From Bacteroidetes bacterium UBA7662 (GTDB lineage: Bacteria; Bacteroidota; Bacteroidia; UBA7662), in the NCBI GenBank assembly GCA_002483345.1, contig DLHS01000016.1:119536-183535 (forward strand): DNA of 64,000 nucleotides. Reading direction: 5' to 3'. A model generated the notes under the pieces. The model saw only the letters and a list, made by a program, of their open reading frames with translations. It was not told the DNA's origin and did not search any database. The translations under genes were made by a program, and so were the position numbers. The number at the start of each line of letters is the position of its first letter. Position 1 is the stretch's first letter. This document shows positions 9,288 through 17,821 of the stretch, piece after piece.

Positions 9288-11096
9288 TCCCCTCCCCATA
9301 CTCATGAGGAATTCCTCATTCGACAGGGTGCCTTTCATATTGCTCAGGAGCAATTCCATGGCTTCCTGGCTGTTCATGTCGGCCAGGTGGTTGCGGAGTA
9401 CCCACATGCGCTGTAAGGTCTCCTTATCAAGCAGGAGGTCTTCACGGCGTGTGCTGGAGGCAATGACATCGATGGCAGGGTAAATACGCTTGTTGGAGAG
9501 TTTGCGGTCAAGCTGCAGCTCCATGTTACCGGTACCTTTGAATTCTTCGAAGATAACCTCGTCCATTTTGGAACCGGTATCGATGAGGGCGGTGGCCAGT
9601 ATGGTGAGTGAGCCGCCGTTTTCGATGTTACGGGCAGCACCGAAGAATCTTTTGGGCTTGTGCAAGGCATTGGCATCCACACCACCCGACAGGATTTTAC
9701 CGGAGGCGGGTGCCACGGTATTGTAGGCACGTGCCAGGCGGGTGATCGAATCGAGCAGAATCACCACATCGTGGCCGCATTCTACCATGCGTTTGGCCTT
9801 CTCGAGTACGATGTTGGCTACTTTCACGTGTTTGTCGGCCGGCTCATCAAAGGTAGAAGCGATTACCTCTGCCTTTACGCTGCGGGCCATGTCGGTTACC
9901 TCTTCCGGACGTTCGTCAATCAGCAGTATTATCAGATAAACTTCGGGGTGATTATAGGCGATGGCATTAGCCACATCTTTCAGCAGGAAGGTTTTACCGG
10001 TTTTGGGCTGGGCTACGATCAAACCACGCTGTCCTTTACCGATGGGGGTAAACAAATCCATGATTCGCATGCTCAGGTTGTCGGCTTTGTGCGACAATTT
10101 CAGGCGTTGGTTCGGGAAAAGCGGGGTGAGGAAATCGAAGGGTACCCGGTCTCTTATCTCCTGAGGTGTTTTGCCGTTGATGATATCGATGCGTGTGAGG
10201 GCAAAGTACTTCTCCCCTTCTTTCGGAGGGCGTACACCTCCGCGGATGGTATCCCCGGCTTTGAGGCTGTATTGTTTAATCTGGTTGGAAGCTACATACA
10301 CATCATCGGGTGAACCCAGGTAGTTGTAGTCGGATGAGCGCAGAAAACCATATCCATCCGGCATGAGCTCCAGCACGCCTTCGTGAACGGCTATGTTTTC
10401 GAATGCATATTGATCACGCAGTTGGTTGCGGTCGTTTCTGTCGTTGCGCTCCGGCCTGTCGGGGCGGTCGGGCCGATCCGGTCTTTCTTGTCGTTCCGGG
10501 CGATCTTGTCTCTCCGGACGATCCTGCCGCTGTTCCGGGCGGTCGTTTCTTTCCGGGCGATTGTTACGATCGAAGCGTTCGTTACGTCCTTCGGGCCGGG
10601 GGCCTTCCGGTTTGGGGTTTTCAGGGCGGTTGCGGTCGAAACGTTCCCGGTTTTCACCCTCAGGGCGTGGTCCCCGCTCTCCTTCAAATTTGCGTTCCGG
10701 CCGGCCGGGGCGTTCAAAGCGGGGGCGGTTACCTTCCTGAGTGGCTGTTTCCACCGGTTTATCGGTCTCTTCAGCTTCCTGATTCTGGTTTTCTGTGGTC
10801 TGTTCTGCCGATTCGGTTTCGCGGGCAGCTATCTCTGCTGCCAGTGCCGCTGCTTTTTCAGCTGCCTTTTCGGCTACAGCGGTTGCTTCAAACTGTTCAT
10901 AGGCATTTGATTCTGCATCCAAAGCTGCAGCACCTGCATCGAAAAGGTTTGCTTCCGGCTGACTGGCTTTGGCGGGTCTTCCGCGACGACGGGGTTCTTC
11001 TTGGGCAGGGATTGCTGCTGTCGTAGTTTCAACAGCATCTTCTTTGCTTTTGCTGACAGTACCTTTAGGTCTGCCTCGTTTTTTTTCTTCTGACAC
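9285..11096 (-). CDS. rho: transcription termination factor Rho with long disordered insert
   Basis: 603 aa hexameric RNA helicase that ends transcription. Residues about 75-228 are low complexity: first Ala/Glu-rich, then Arg/Asp/Pro/Glu/Asn-rich with repeated DRPER-like units. The primary RNA-binding domain follows at about 238-305 (PDGYGFLRSSDYNYL). The RecA-like motor has the Walker A VAQPKTGKT (361-369) and LLIDERPEEVTDM. Disordered inserts are a known feature of Bacteroidota Rho and promote phase separation in Bacteroides. The start is GTG; an in-frame stop lies 12 nt upstream and no alternative start codon exists. Confidence 0.96.
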   Translation of the reverse strand: MSEEKKRGRPKGTVSKSKEDAVETTTAAIPAQEEPRRRGRPAKASQPEANLFDAGAAALDAESNAYEQFEATAVAEKAAEKAAALAAEIAARETESAEQTTENQNQEAEETDKPVETATQEGNRPRFERPGRPERKFEGERGPRPEGENRERFDRNRPENPKPEGPRPEGRNERFDRNNRPERNDRPEQRQDRPERQDRPERQERPDRPDRPDRPERNDRNDRNQLRDQYAFENIAVHEGVLELMPDGYGFLRSSDYNYLGSPDDVYVASNQIKQYSLKAGDTIRGGVRPPKEGEKYFALTRIDIINGKTPQEIRDRVPFDFLTPLFPNQRLKLSHKADNLSMRIMDLFTPIGKGQRGLIVAQPKTGKTFLLKDVANAIAYNHPEVYLIILLIDERPEEVTDMARSVKAEVIASTFDEPADKHVKVANIVLEKAKRMVECGHDVVILLDSITRLARAYNTVAPASGKILSGGVDANALHKPKRFFGAARNIENGGSLTILATALIDTGSKMDEVIFEEFKGTGNMELQLDRKLSNKRIYPAIDVIASSTRREDLLLDKETLQRMWVLRNHLADMNSQEAMELLLSNMKGTLSNEEFLMSMGRG

Positions 11097-11258
11097 AAGC
11101 GTGTGTTAAGCGGTGAATAAGAATAATCATGTATGCGCTGCACCTGGCAGCAGAATAAATCAGAGTGGGGGGAGATGGTTTTGCAAGGAAAACACCGGCA
11201 GGGTGTTTGTAAAACCGCAACAATAATAAAGAATAGGTAGTGAAAAGCAAACCTTTTC

Positions 11259-11723
11259 TTAAAAAACCCATCGAACAGTCACCGCCAGTTCCGCATTGAC
11301 CCCGGCGCCACCGGTTATAACCGCGTAGGGCCTGAATCCGAAATCAATATTCAGGGGTGCTACGGGCAGGTAGTAACAGGCTCCCAGCTGTAAGTCCAGA
11401 GCTGTGATCTGCCGGTCATTTCTACCCCCTATACTGGCCCCGTAACCATAATGAACAAAGACGCCCGGGGGCCCGAAGGGCGTAAAATGCTGGTGTAAGA
11501 CGGTGAATAAGAGACTGCTGCCCGTTTTGGTAAATAACAGCTCGAAAGCTCTTTTCTCGTCCGGAAAAACCCGGTACGACAGTGCCGGTGCTGCACCATA
11601 ACGAAACCCAAGCTCCAGACCCACCGGTTTTTGCCGGGCATATCCACAGCGGCCACCAAAAAGAATGACAAAAAATATAGCAAAGGCAACAAAGGCTTTG
11701 TGCTTGATTTGATTATTTTGCAA
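11259..11723 (-). CDS. small exported protein, possible outer-membrane barrel, unknown
   Basis: From the TTG at 11723 this encodes about 155 aa. It has a hydrophobic signal-like N-terminus (HKAFVAFAIFFVILFGG) and then alternating aromatic/Gly strands (VGLELGFRYGAAPALSYRVF, GVFVHYGYGASIGG) ending in Phe. That pattern fits a small outer-membrane beta-barrel. I do not recognise a family. The start is uncertain: the frame stays open into the divergent kinase gene, and only 13 bp separate this TTG from the kinase ATG, so promoters must overlap coding sequence. A weak AAACACC/GGTGTTT hairpin lies downstream. Confidence 0.5.
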   Translation of the reverse strand: MQNNQIKHKAFVAFAIFFVILFGGRCGYARQKPVGLELGFRYGAAPALSYRVFPDEKRAFELLFTKTGSSLLFTVLHQHFTPFGPPGVFVHYGYGASIGGRNDRQITALDLQLGACYYLPVAPLNIDFGFRPYAVITGGAGVNAELAVTVRWVF

Positions 11724-11736
11724 TTCAATCCCCAAG

Positions 11737-13800
11737 ATGACCAGGTTTTTGAAGCGAATACTCCTCCTTTTTTTTGCCATAACATCTCTGGCAGCCCGTG
11801 CACAAACACCGGTAGATAGTCTGCGTGCGGTTATACAAGCGGCTCCGGGTGCTGAGAGCATAGAATCTTATATTAAACTTGGTTTGTATTACCGGGAGGT
11901 TAATCCCGACAGCAGTACCTATTACGCCCGCAAAATACTTGAATTAGCAGGTAAAAACCTATCACATCGTGCCGAAGGTCATGGCATTCTCAGTGCAGTA
12001 CTCCAGTTTCAGGGTGATTTGAACAATGCGCTGACAGAAGCCAACAGAGCAGTGAAGCTGTACGAAGAAGCCGGTGACAGTTCGGGACTTGCTGCCGCCA
12101 TAGCAAACGTAGGCTCCATTTACTACCTGAAAGCCGATTATTCGCTGGCTGTCAAATACCTGATGCGGTCATTGAAAATGAAAGAAGCACAGGGGCACAA
12201 AAAAGGAGTTGCCAGTATCCGGCTGAATATCGGCAACCTTTACCTCGTACAGAAAAAATATGATCTGGCAAGAAGCCATTACAAAAGGGCATTAGCTGCC
12301 TTTGAAGAAGTAAACAGCCCTAAGGGAATCAGTTATTGCCACAACAACCTGGGTGTGATAGCGGAAGCTCTGGGCCAGTATGAGGAAGCCCTGGATGAGT
12401 ATTTGCAGGGTTACAAAATAGATGAGCAGGAGGAGGATAAATTTGGCATGGCCGCTGCATTTTTCAACATTGCAGAGGTGTATCGCAAAACCAACCGGAA
12501 ATCGCTGGCGAAAGAAAGTTATCAAAAGACGCTTGAATTATCCCGGGCCATCAATGATCAGGTAAAAATGGGCACAAGCCTGATCAATCTGGCAGAGTTT
12601 GAGCTGGAGGCCGGCCGTAAAGAATCTGCTTACCGCATGGGCAGTGAGGCGCTTGAAATTGCCCGAAGAACCGGGATGAAGCCCCTCTTGTCGCGCACTC
12701 TTGAAGGAATGACGAAAATTACAGCCGGTCTCGGAAAATATCAGGATGCCTACCTGTTGAGCCAGGAACTGCTGGAATTGCGGTATGAAATAGCAGAAGA
12801 GATTAAAAATGAGGAGCTCAATTCGATACAATCTCAATACGAAGCCGACCGTAAAAATCAGGAAATACTTCTGCTTCAAAAAGACAAGTCGTTGCAGGAC
12901 GCAACTTTAAAAAGACAAAAGTTGGTCAACAAGGTATACGCAGGGGCTATTTTTGTATTCATCCTGCTGTTGTTTTTTATCGTCAACCGATATCAACTTA
13001 TCCGTAAAAATGAACAGTTGCTGCAGCGGATGAATGCCTCGCTTGAAAATAAGGTTCACGAGCGCACCAAGGCCCTGCAGGACGCCCTGGAAAGAGCGGA
13101 AAAGGCTGATAAGCTTAAAACATTTTTCCTCTCCAACCTCAACCACGAGCTCAGAACACCCATGAACGGCATCATTGGCATGGCCTCTTATCTGCAGGAG
13201 AACATGACAGATCCGGATAAAAAACAACTGGCCAAATCGCTGCTGGACAACAGCCAGCGTTTGTCCGATACACTTTCGGCTGTCATAGAGTTATCAGGGC
13301 TGGAAGCCAGTGGCGAATTGCTGCAATGGCAACCCACTGATGTGATACAGGTTGCCAGGGAAGCCATCATCAGGCATGAGAATGAAGCAAAAATCAAAGG
13401 ATTGCAGCTTGATTTTGTTCATTTTGCAGATGAAGTCGTGATTCCTGCCGATGCAAAAGTACTCGGACGCATACTCGACAGCCTGCTTCACAACGCGATC
13501 AAATTCACAGATAACGGAAACATACTGCTCGAAATCAGCAGACAACAGCAAGCCGACCATCAGTTCATCGACATTCGCGTGCGGGATACCGGTTTAGGGA
13601 TTGCCAAAGCAAACCTCGAACATATTTTTGAGGCCTTCCGCAAAGGCGACGAGGTACTGTACCGGGGATATGAGGGCCTGGGCATCGGACTTACCCTCGC
13701 ACGCAAATATACCCAGCTGCTCGACGGGCATCTTTCTGTTGATTCAGAACCTGGCAGAGGTACTCAATTTACAGTCCGTTTGCATCAACAGCCTGCTTGA
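11737..13800 (+). CDS. TPR-containing sensor histidine kinase
   Basis: 687 aa. A signal peptide (residues 1-22, ending RAQ) leads into a periplasmic array of TPR repeats (about 40-360), e.g. ALTEANRAVKLYEEAGDSSG and ALDEYLQGYKIDEQE. A coiled coil and a TM helix follow at about 400-420 (AGAIFVFILLLFFIVNRY). HisKA has phospho-acceptor His470 (NLNHELRTPMNG) and HATPase_c spans about 575-685 with N and G boxes (NAIKFTDNG, DTGLGIA, GLGIGLTLA). This architecture is common in Bacteroidota. No receiver domain or neighbouring response regulator is present, so its partner is elsewhere. Confidence 0.9.
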   Translation: MTRFLKRILLLFFAITSLAARAQTPVDSLRAVIQAAPGAESIESYIKLGLYYREVNPDSSTYYARKILELAGKNLSHRAEGHGILSAVLQFQGDLNNALTEANRAVKLYEEAGDSSGLAAAIANVGSIYYLKADYSLAVKYLMRSLKMKEAQGHKKGVASIRLNIGNLYLVQKKYDLARSHYKRALAAFEEVNSPKGISYCHNNLGVIAEALGQYEEALDEYLQGYKIDEQEEDKFGMAAAFFNIAEVYRKTNRKSLAKESYQKTLELSRAINDQVKMGTSLINLAEFELEAGRKESAYRMGSEALEIARRTGMKPLLSRTLEGMTKITAGLGKYQDAYLLSQELLELRYEIAEEIKNEELNSIQSQYEADRKNQEILLLQKDKSLQDATLKRQKLVNKVYAGAIFVFILLLFFIVNRYQLIRKNEQLLQRMNASLENKVHERTKALQDALERAEKADKLKTFFLSNLNHELRTPMNGIIGMASYLQENMTDPDKKQLAKSLLDNSQRLSDTLSAVIELSGLEASGELLQWQPTDVIQVAREAIIRHENEAKIKGLQLDFVHFADEVVIPADAKVLGRILDSLLHNAIKFTDNGNILLEISRQQQADHQFIDIRVRDTGLGIAKANLEHIFEAFRKGDEVLYRGYEGLGIGLTLARKYTQLLDGHLSVDSEPGRGTQFTVRLHQQPA

Positions 13801-13814
13801 TAGCTGCTTTTGAT

Positions 13815-13822
13815 TAGTTTTG
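13815..13822 (+). promoter_or_regulatory. putative -7 box for serS
   Basis: TAGTTTTG matches TAnnTTTG and lies 19 nt before the serS ATG. I see no matching -33 element at the usual distance. Confidence 0.4.
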
Positions 13823-13841
13823 CAACGAAATTTATTCCCGC

Positions 13842-15113
13842 ATGCTGCTTTTACAAACTTTACGTCAAAATCCCGCTTTCGTCATCGAACGTCTTCAACT
13901 GAAACGGGTGGCCGATGCTGCCGAACTGGTAGAGGCTGTGCTTGCCACTGACGATGACCGCAAAAACACCAAAAATCAACTCGATTTACTGCTCAATGAG
14001 CAAAATCAACTTGCCCGGGAAATCGGCAGTCTGATGCAATCAGGTCAAAAGGAAGCTACTGAGGGACTCAAGGCAAAAGTTGCGGCATTGAAGGAACAAT
14101 CCCGAACATTTGAAGCCCAGGTGGAGGTATTGGAAAAGCAACAATATGAGTTGTTGGTACGCCTTCCCAATTTACCGGGGCCACTGGTACCCGCCGGTAA
14201 AACTCCGGAGGATAATGAAATCGTTTATCAGGTGAAAAGCCTGCCTGAGCTTGCTCCGAATGCGGTTCCACATTGGGATCTTGCCAAACAATACGACCTC
14301 ATCGACTTTGAACTGGGTGTTAAAATTACAGGTGCCGGTTTTCCTGTTTACAAAGGCAAAGGTGCCCGTTTGCAGCGAGCACTGATTAATTATTTCCTTG
14401 ATAAAGGACTGGCGGAAGGCTATTTTGAAATTCAGCCCCCTATACTGGTCAACGAAGATTCGGGCTTTGGTACCGGTCAGTTACCAGACAAGGAAGGACA
14501 GATGTACTACGCAGGGCTTGACCAGCTCTACCTTATTCCGACTGCGGAAGTTCCGGTTACCAATCTGTACCGGGATGTCATCCTGAAAGAAGAAGATCTT
14601 CCTGTTAAAAATGTGGCGTATACCCCCTGTTTCAGGAGAGAAGCCGGTTCATACGGTAAGGATGTGCGGGGTCTCAACCGCCTGCATCAGTTCGATAAGG
14701 TAGAAATTGTTCAGATTGCGCATCCGGACAAATCTTATGAAATTCTGGAGCAGATGCGGAACTATGTAGCCGGTTTGGTAGAATCGCTTGAGTTGCCATA
14801 CCGTATTTTGAGGCTGTGTGGAGGGGATATGGGCTTTGCATCAGCCATGACTTACGACTTTGAAGTATGGAGTGGTGCCCAGCAGCGTTGGCTGGAGGTA
14901 AGCTCTGTATCGAATTTTGAAAGCTATCAAAGCAATCGCCTCAAACTGCGGTACAAAGCATCAGATGGCAAAAACTACCTGGCTCATACTCTCAATGGCT
15001 CTGCGATGGCACTTCCGAGGATAGTGGCTGCGCTCCTTGAAAATAATCAGACCCCGGAGGGCATTCGTATTCCGGAAGTTCTGGTGCCTTATACGGGCTT
15101 TGCGTTTATTTAG
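13842..15113 (+). CDS. serS: seryl-tRNA synthetase
   Basis: 423 aa class II synthetase. The N-terminal two-helix coiled-coil arm (about 30-105) binds the long variable arm of tRNA-Ser. The catalytic core carries motif 2 (FRREAGSYGKDVRGLNRLHQF) and the motif 3 region (HTLNGSAMALPRIVAALLENNQ). Length is normal. The stop codon TAG coincides with the first bases of the left inverted-repeat arm of the downstream element (15112-15726), so the repeat may have replaced the original 3' boundary. Confidence 0.97.
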   Translation: MLLLQTLRQNPAFVIERLQLKRVADAAELVEAVLATDDDRKNTKNQLDLLLNEQNQLAREIGSLMQSGQKEATEGLKAKVAALKEQSRTFEAQVEVLEKQQYELLVRLPNLPGPLVPAGKTPEDNEIVYQVKSLPELAPNAVPHWDLAKQYDLIDFELGVKITGAGFPVYKGKGARLQRALINYFLDKGLAEGYFEIQPPILVNEDSGFGTGQLPDKEGQMYYAGLDQLYLIPTAEVPVTNLYRDVILKEEDLPVKNVAYTPCFRREAGSYGKDVRGLNRLHQFDKVEIVQIAHPDKSYEILEQMRNYVAGLVESLELPYRILRLCGGDMGFASAMTYDFEVWSGAQQRWLEVSSVSNFESYQSNRLKLRYKASDGKNYLAHTLNGSAMALPRIVAALLENNQTPEGIRIPEVLVPYTGFAFI

Positions 15114-15726
15114 ACATTGAGATTTCGAGAGGCGAGACTTTTTTACGCCTGCGGCGCGGGATGCTGCGCATCCGGTTTTAATGACGGGCTGATATCTGGA
15201 ATCAAGCTGTTTTTGTCTTTAATACTTCATTTAAAAGCTTTATATCAATAATTCCATAACATCGCGTTATGGGAAAGCGGCATAACTACAAGCAACTGGA
15301 AATTTATAAGCGTAGTTTAAAGCTGGCGGTTGAAATATTAAAAATGGTTGATGAAATAAGGTCCTTTCGACTTGCCGAACAAATAACCGGTGCCTCCATT
15401 TCAATTCCGAGCAACATATCTGAAGGATCAGAAAGAGGAACGGATAAAGAGTTCAGGAGATTTTTAGAGTTTTCGAGTGGCTCTGCCTCCGAACTTTTAA
15501 CGCAGTTGACCATTGTCCATCTCTCAGAAAAATACCGGCATTTTCCGATTGAGCATATGATACAGGAAGCCGACGAAATTAATGCCATGATTCGTGGATT
15601 CATCAATCGTCTTTCCCGGGATTGAGGTACGGAAAAATTAAGGTCCCGCTTTCAAAGCACCGCAGGTGCGAAAAAAAGTCTCGCCTCTCGCCTCTCGCCT
15701 CTCGAAATCTCAAAATCTCAATGTCT
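15112..15726. repeat. long inverted-repeat element enclosing a four-helix-bundle gene
   Basis: Left arm 15112-15156 and right arm 15657-15726 are imperfect inverted copies. Both outer ends read AGACATTGAGATTT, followed by CGAGAGGCGAGAC, a T6-7 run and a CCTGCGG block when each is read inward. The right arm has grown by tandem duplication: three CTCGCCT heptamers (15680-15700) and a doubled TGAGATTT. A small hairpin GGATG-CTGCG-CATCC lies just inside the left arm. The arms bracket a single ORF. Confidence 0.8.
15269..15625 (+). CDS. four-helix-bundle protein (23S rRNA intervening-sequence / S23 family)
   Basis: 118 aa. YKQLEIYKRSLKLAVEILKM, ISIPSNISEGSERGTDKEF and FLEFSSGSASELLTQL are the signatures of the four-helix-bundle family first found in 23S rRNA intervening sequences of Leptospira and Coxiella. 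The fold is also shared with Avd of diversity-generating retroelements. Most likely a homopentameric nucleic-acid-binding protein; cellular function is unknown. The gene sits alone between inverted repeats, with serS upstream and a convergent T9SS cargo gene downstream. No reverse transcriptase or rRNA is nearby. Confidence 0.85.
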   Translation: MGKRHNYKQLEIYKRSLKLAVEILKMVDEIRSFRLAEQITGASISIPSNISEGSERGTDKEFRRFLEFSSGSASELLTQLTIVHLSEKYRHFPIEHMIQEADEINAMIRGFINRLSRD

Positions 15727-15728
15727 GC

Positions 15729-15764
15729 AAAAAACAGAAAAGCCCCACCTCACGGCAGGGCTTT
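15729..15764 (-). terminator. intrinsic terminator of the PA-domain T9SS gene
   Basis: On the minus strand AAAGCCC pairs with GGGCTTT across a 12-nt loop. The T-rich run TCTGTTTTTT follows. It lies 24 nt after the stop at 15788. Confidence 0.7.
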
Positions 15765-15787
15765 CCCTTGTCAAGCTTTGGTTGCTA

Positions 15788-17518
15788 TCAGTGTACTACC
15801 ACAAAACGGGTAGTATTGAAGCCGAGTTTTGTTTTCATCACGATAGAATAAGTGCCGTGATTGAGGTCGTTTACATCCAGCGAGAAACTATCATTGGTTC
15901 CTTCAACACTGCGGGTACCTGATTTTACGGTACGACCAGTAATGTCAACAACATTGTAGTTCATCTCACCCAGGAATTGTTCGCCATCCACTTTAATCAG
16001 GATGCGGTCATTGGCAGGGTTAGGATATACGCGGATTTTCAGATCATGGCGCGTCTCATGCTGAACAGAGGTGGTAACAGCGTCAAAATCAACCTTGATT
16101 GCCGGAATAATTTCCCTGCCAAAGCCGTCTGAAAACCAGGCAGTGCTATAAAGAACAACTGCTCTCTGTCCGATAAAAGGAACCGTGGTCTGATAATTAA
16201 CCTGCTCATCACAAGCGATGAACGCGGTTTTTGCACCAGGATAGAATACTGAGAAAAGATAGGTGGTGGAGTCATTCATCTCCACACCTTGCTGGCTGGT
16301 GAAGATGTCATCCAGGCTCATGGTTTTGAAAGCATACCGCTCATTCACGGTGTAAGTGTAAAAGCCTTCGGCAAGTTGTGTAAGCTCAGAGGCATCTACT
16401 ATCGCATCCGCATTCAAATCGTCCCATTGATACATGCGGGCAACCATGGCTTCATTGTTAAGACTATCGGTTGCACCGATTGTAAGTGCACCTGTAAGAT
16501 TCATGGCTTTGAGGCGGCTACCTTTGTTGGCCAGAAAAATGGCGCCCAATTCCACTGCACCACCACCTGAGGCCGTATAGCCATTGGTGTAGGTAGGAGT
16601 TCCTGTTGTTGTATCCACGCGTGCTTTTGACCAGTAATCGGCCGTAACAAGGAAAGTAGTCGTAACAGCGTTGTCATCGTTGAAATCTTCTGTACCATTG
16701 CCGGTAACAGTATATTTCAATTGATAAGCACCCTGACCATGGGGAGCCGGGTCAAAGGTAGGGAACGCCAGATTGGTGCTGTCGCCTACTGCGAATGATG
16801 CAACGGTTGTATCCTGATTGTAGACAACACCACCGTTAAAAGTAATGTTGGCATTCACGAGCACGGATGAACGTGCAGCAGTTCCATAATTGATAACACT
16901 GACACCGACAGGTACCATATACCCGCCGCCATTGGCAACCTGACTTACAGGTGTAGCCCAGTTGGGTGCTACGACTACTTCTGCGCCGGTCATGCCCAGG
17001 TCATTGGCAAACAAACCGCGTTTGTTACCGATAATGGCTGTAAGCGTACCTGCATCAATAGCCGGACGCAATAATTGAGATGTTTCCAGGGAAATCATCA
17101 GGGTAGGAATAGTCACTGCCACCCCGTTTACACCGGCACCTAAGACAATGGGCGCACCGGAAACGTTGTTCACAATAACTACACCGATAGCTCCTGCTTC
17201 CTGAGCACGCAGGGCTTTCAAACCAAATTCACAGGTTCCCCTGTACAATACTACAATTTTACCTGCACAGGCTGCTGCATTGGCCAGGCCGGTGGTACAG
17301 GCAAGCGAGTCACCGGCTGTGCTGTCACGACCGACAATCAGTGTACCCTGAGCAACGACTGTGTCGAGGTTATGACCCCATCCGGTATCAGAGGAACGGC
17401 CAAAAGGATATTGCCCTTTCAGGTTCGCGGGGTTAGTCACAAAAAATGTGATCTGAGCAAATGCACCTCCAGCCAAAAGAAGCAGGGCCAGTGCTGTAAG
17501 AAGTAAGTGTTTTTTCAT
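15788..17518 (-). CDS. secreted T9SS cargo with protease-associated (PA) domain
   Basis: 576 aa. Signal peptide at residues 1-21 (ending AFAQ). A PA domain follows at about 80-165 (GKIVVLYRGTCEFGLKALRAQEAGAIGVVIVNN). Ig-like or CARDB-like segments fill about 175-480. A type A T9SS sorting domain closes the protein at about 490-576 (KIRVYPNPANDRILIKV ... GTYSIVMKTKLGFNTTRFVVV). The PA domain is normally appended to proteases, but no catalytic domain is visible, so this may be a binding or adhesive surface protein. Its sorting domain resembles that of the divergent neighbour, suggesting paralogy of that module. Confidence 0.88.
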   Translation of the reverse strand: MKKHLLLTALALLLLAGGAFAQITFFVTNPANLKGQYPFGRSSDTGWGHNLDTVVAQGTLIVGRDSTAGDSLACTTGLANAAACAGKIVVLYRGTCEFGLKALRAQEAGAIGVVIVNNVSGAPIVLGAGVNGVAVTIPTLMISLETSQLLRPAIDAGTLTAIIGNKRGLFANDLGMTGAEVVVAPNWATPVSQVANGGGYMVPVGVSVINYGTAARSSVLVNANITFNGGVVYNQDTTVASFAVGDSTNLAFPTFDPAPHGQGAYQLKYTVTGNGTEDFNDDNAVTTTFLVTADYWSKARVDTTTGTPTYTNGYTASGGGAVELGAIFLANKGSRLKAMNLTGALTIGATDSLNNEAMVARMYQWDDLNADAIVDASELTQLAEGFYTYTVNERYAFKTMSLDDIFTSQQGVEMNDSTTYLFSVFYPGAKTAFIACDEQVNYQTTVPFIGQRAVVLYSTAWFSDGFGREIIPAIKVDFDAVTTSVQHETRHDLKIRVYPNPANDRILIKVDGEQFLGEMNYNVVDITGRTVKSGTRSVEGTNDSFSLDVNDLNHGTYSIVMKTKLGFNTTRFVVVH

Positions 17519-17821
17519 AGTCGCTAGATTTAAAGTTTACTTCAAGTATACAAAATTAACTTTCAATTAACCTTTTTTGACATTGCCGTTAATTTGTTTT
17601 TAATAGATTTTGGGCGAAATCTTAAACTTTTTGACTTTTGATTGCAATTAGTTTCGTTTTTAATACCCTGAGCGCCTTTTTTGTACTTCAGGCGGACTAC
17701 TTATCCGGCTTCCAAAAAGGAGGTTGGCTGTCATTCCTGTGTCAGTCCGGTGAAAATTTGCAAAACAGATGTAAAAAATGACCAAAAACCTTTAATTTGG
17801 TACTTTCAAACATTCCTCAAC
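17519..17821. promoter_or_regulatory. 303-bp divergent intergenic region with a minus-strand -7 box
   Basis: An AT-rich region between the two divergent T9SS cargo genes. On the minus strand TAATTTTG at 17551-17558 matches TAnnTTTG and would give a leader of about 25 nt for the PA-domain gene; no -33 match is seen. For the plus-strand gene TTAATTTG near 17792 is only a one-mismatch candidate. No ORF or RNA gene recognised. Confidence 0.45.

Noticed and set aside
10383..11026. Long open frames on the plus strand opposite rho (175 and 207 codons)
   Set aside because: They are the antisense of the repetitive charged Rho insert; composition (Ser/Arg/Gly or Phe/Arg repeats) follows the repeat, and rho is a certain gene.
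15269..15625. Avd subunit of a diversity-generating retroelement
   Set aside because: The fold family matches, but no reverse transcriptase and no template/variable repeat pair is present nearby.
17681..17821. Upstream start of the choice-of-anchor J protein
   Set aside because: It would place 47 residues before a clear signal peptide; the ATG at 17822 is the sensible start.
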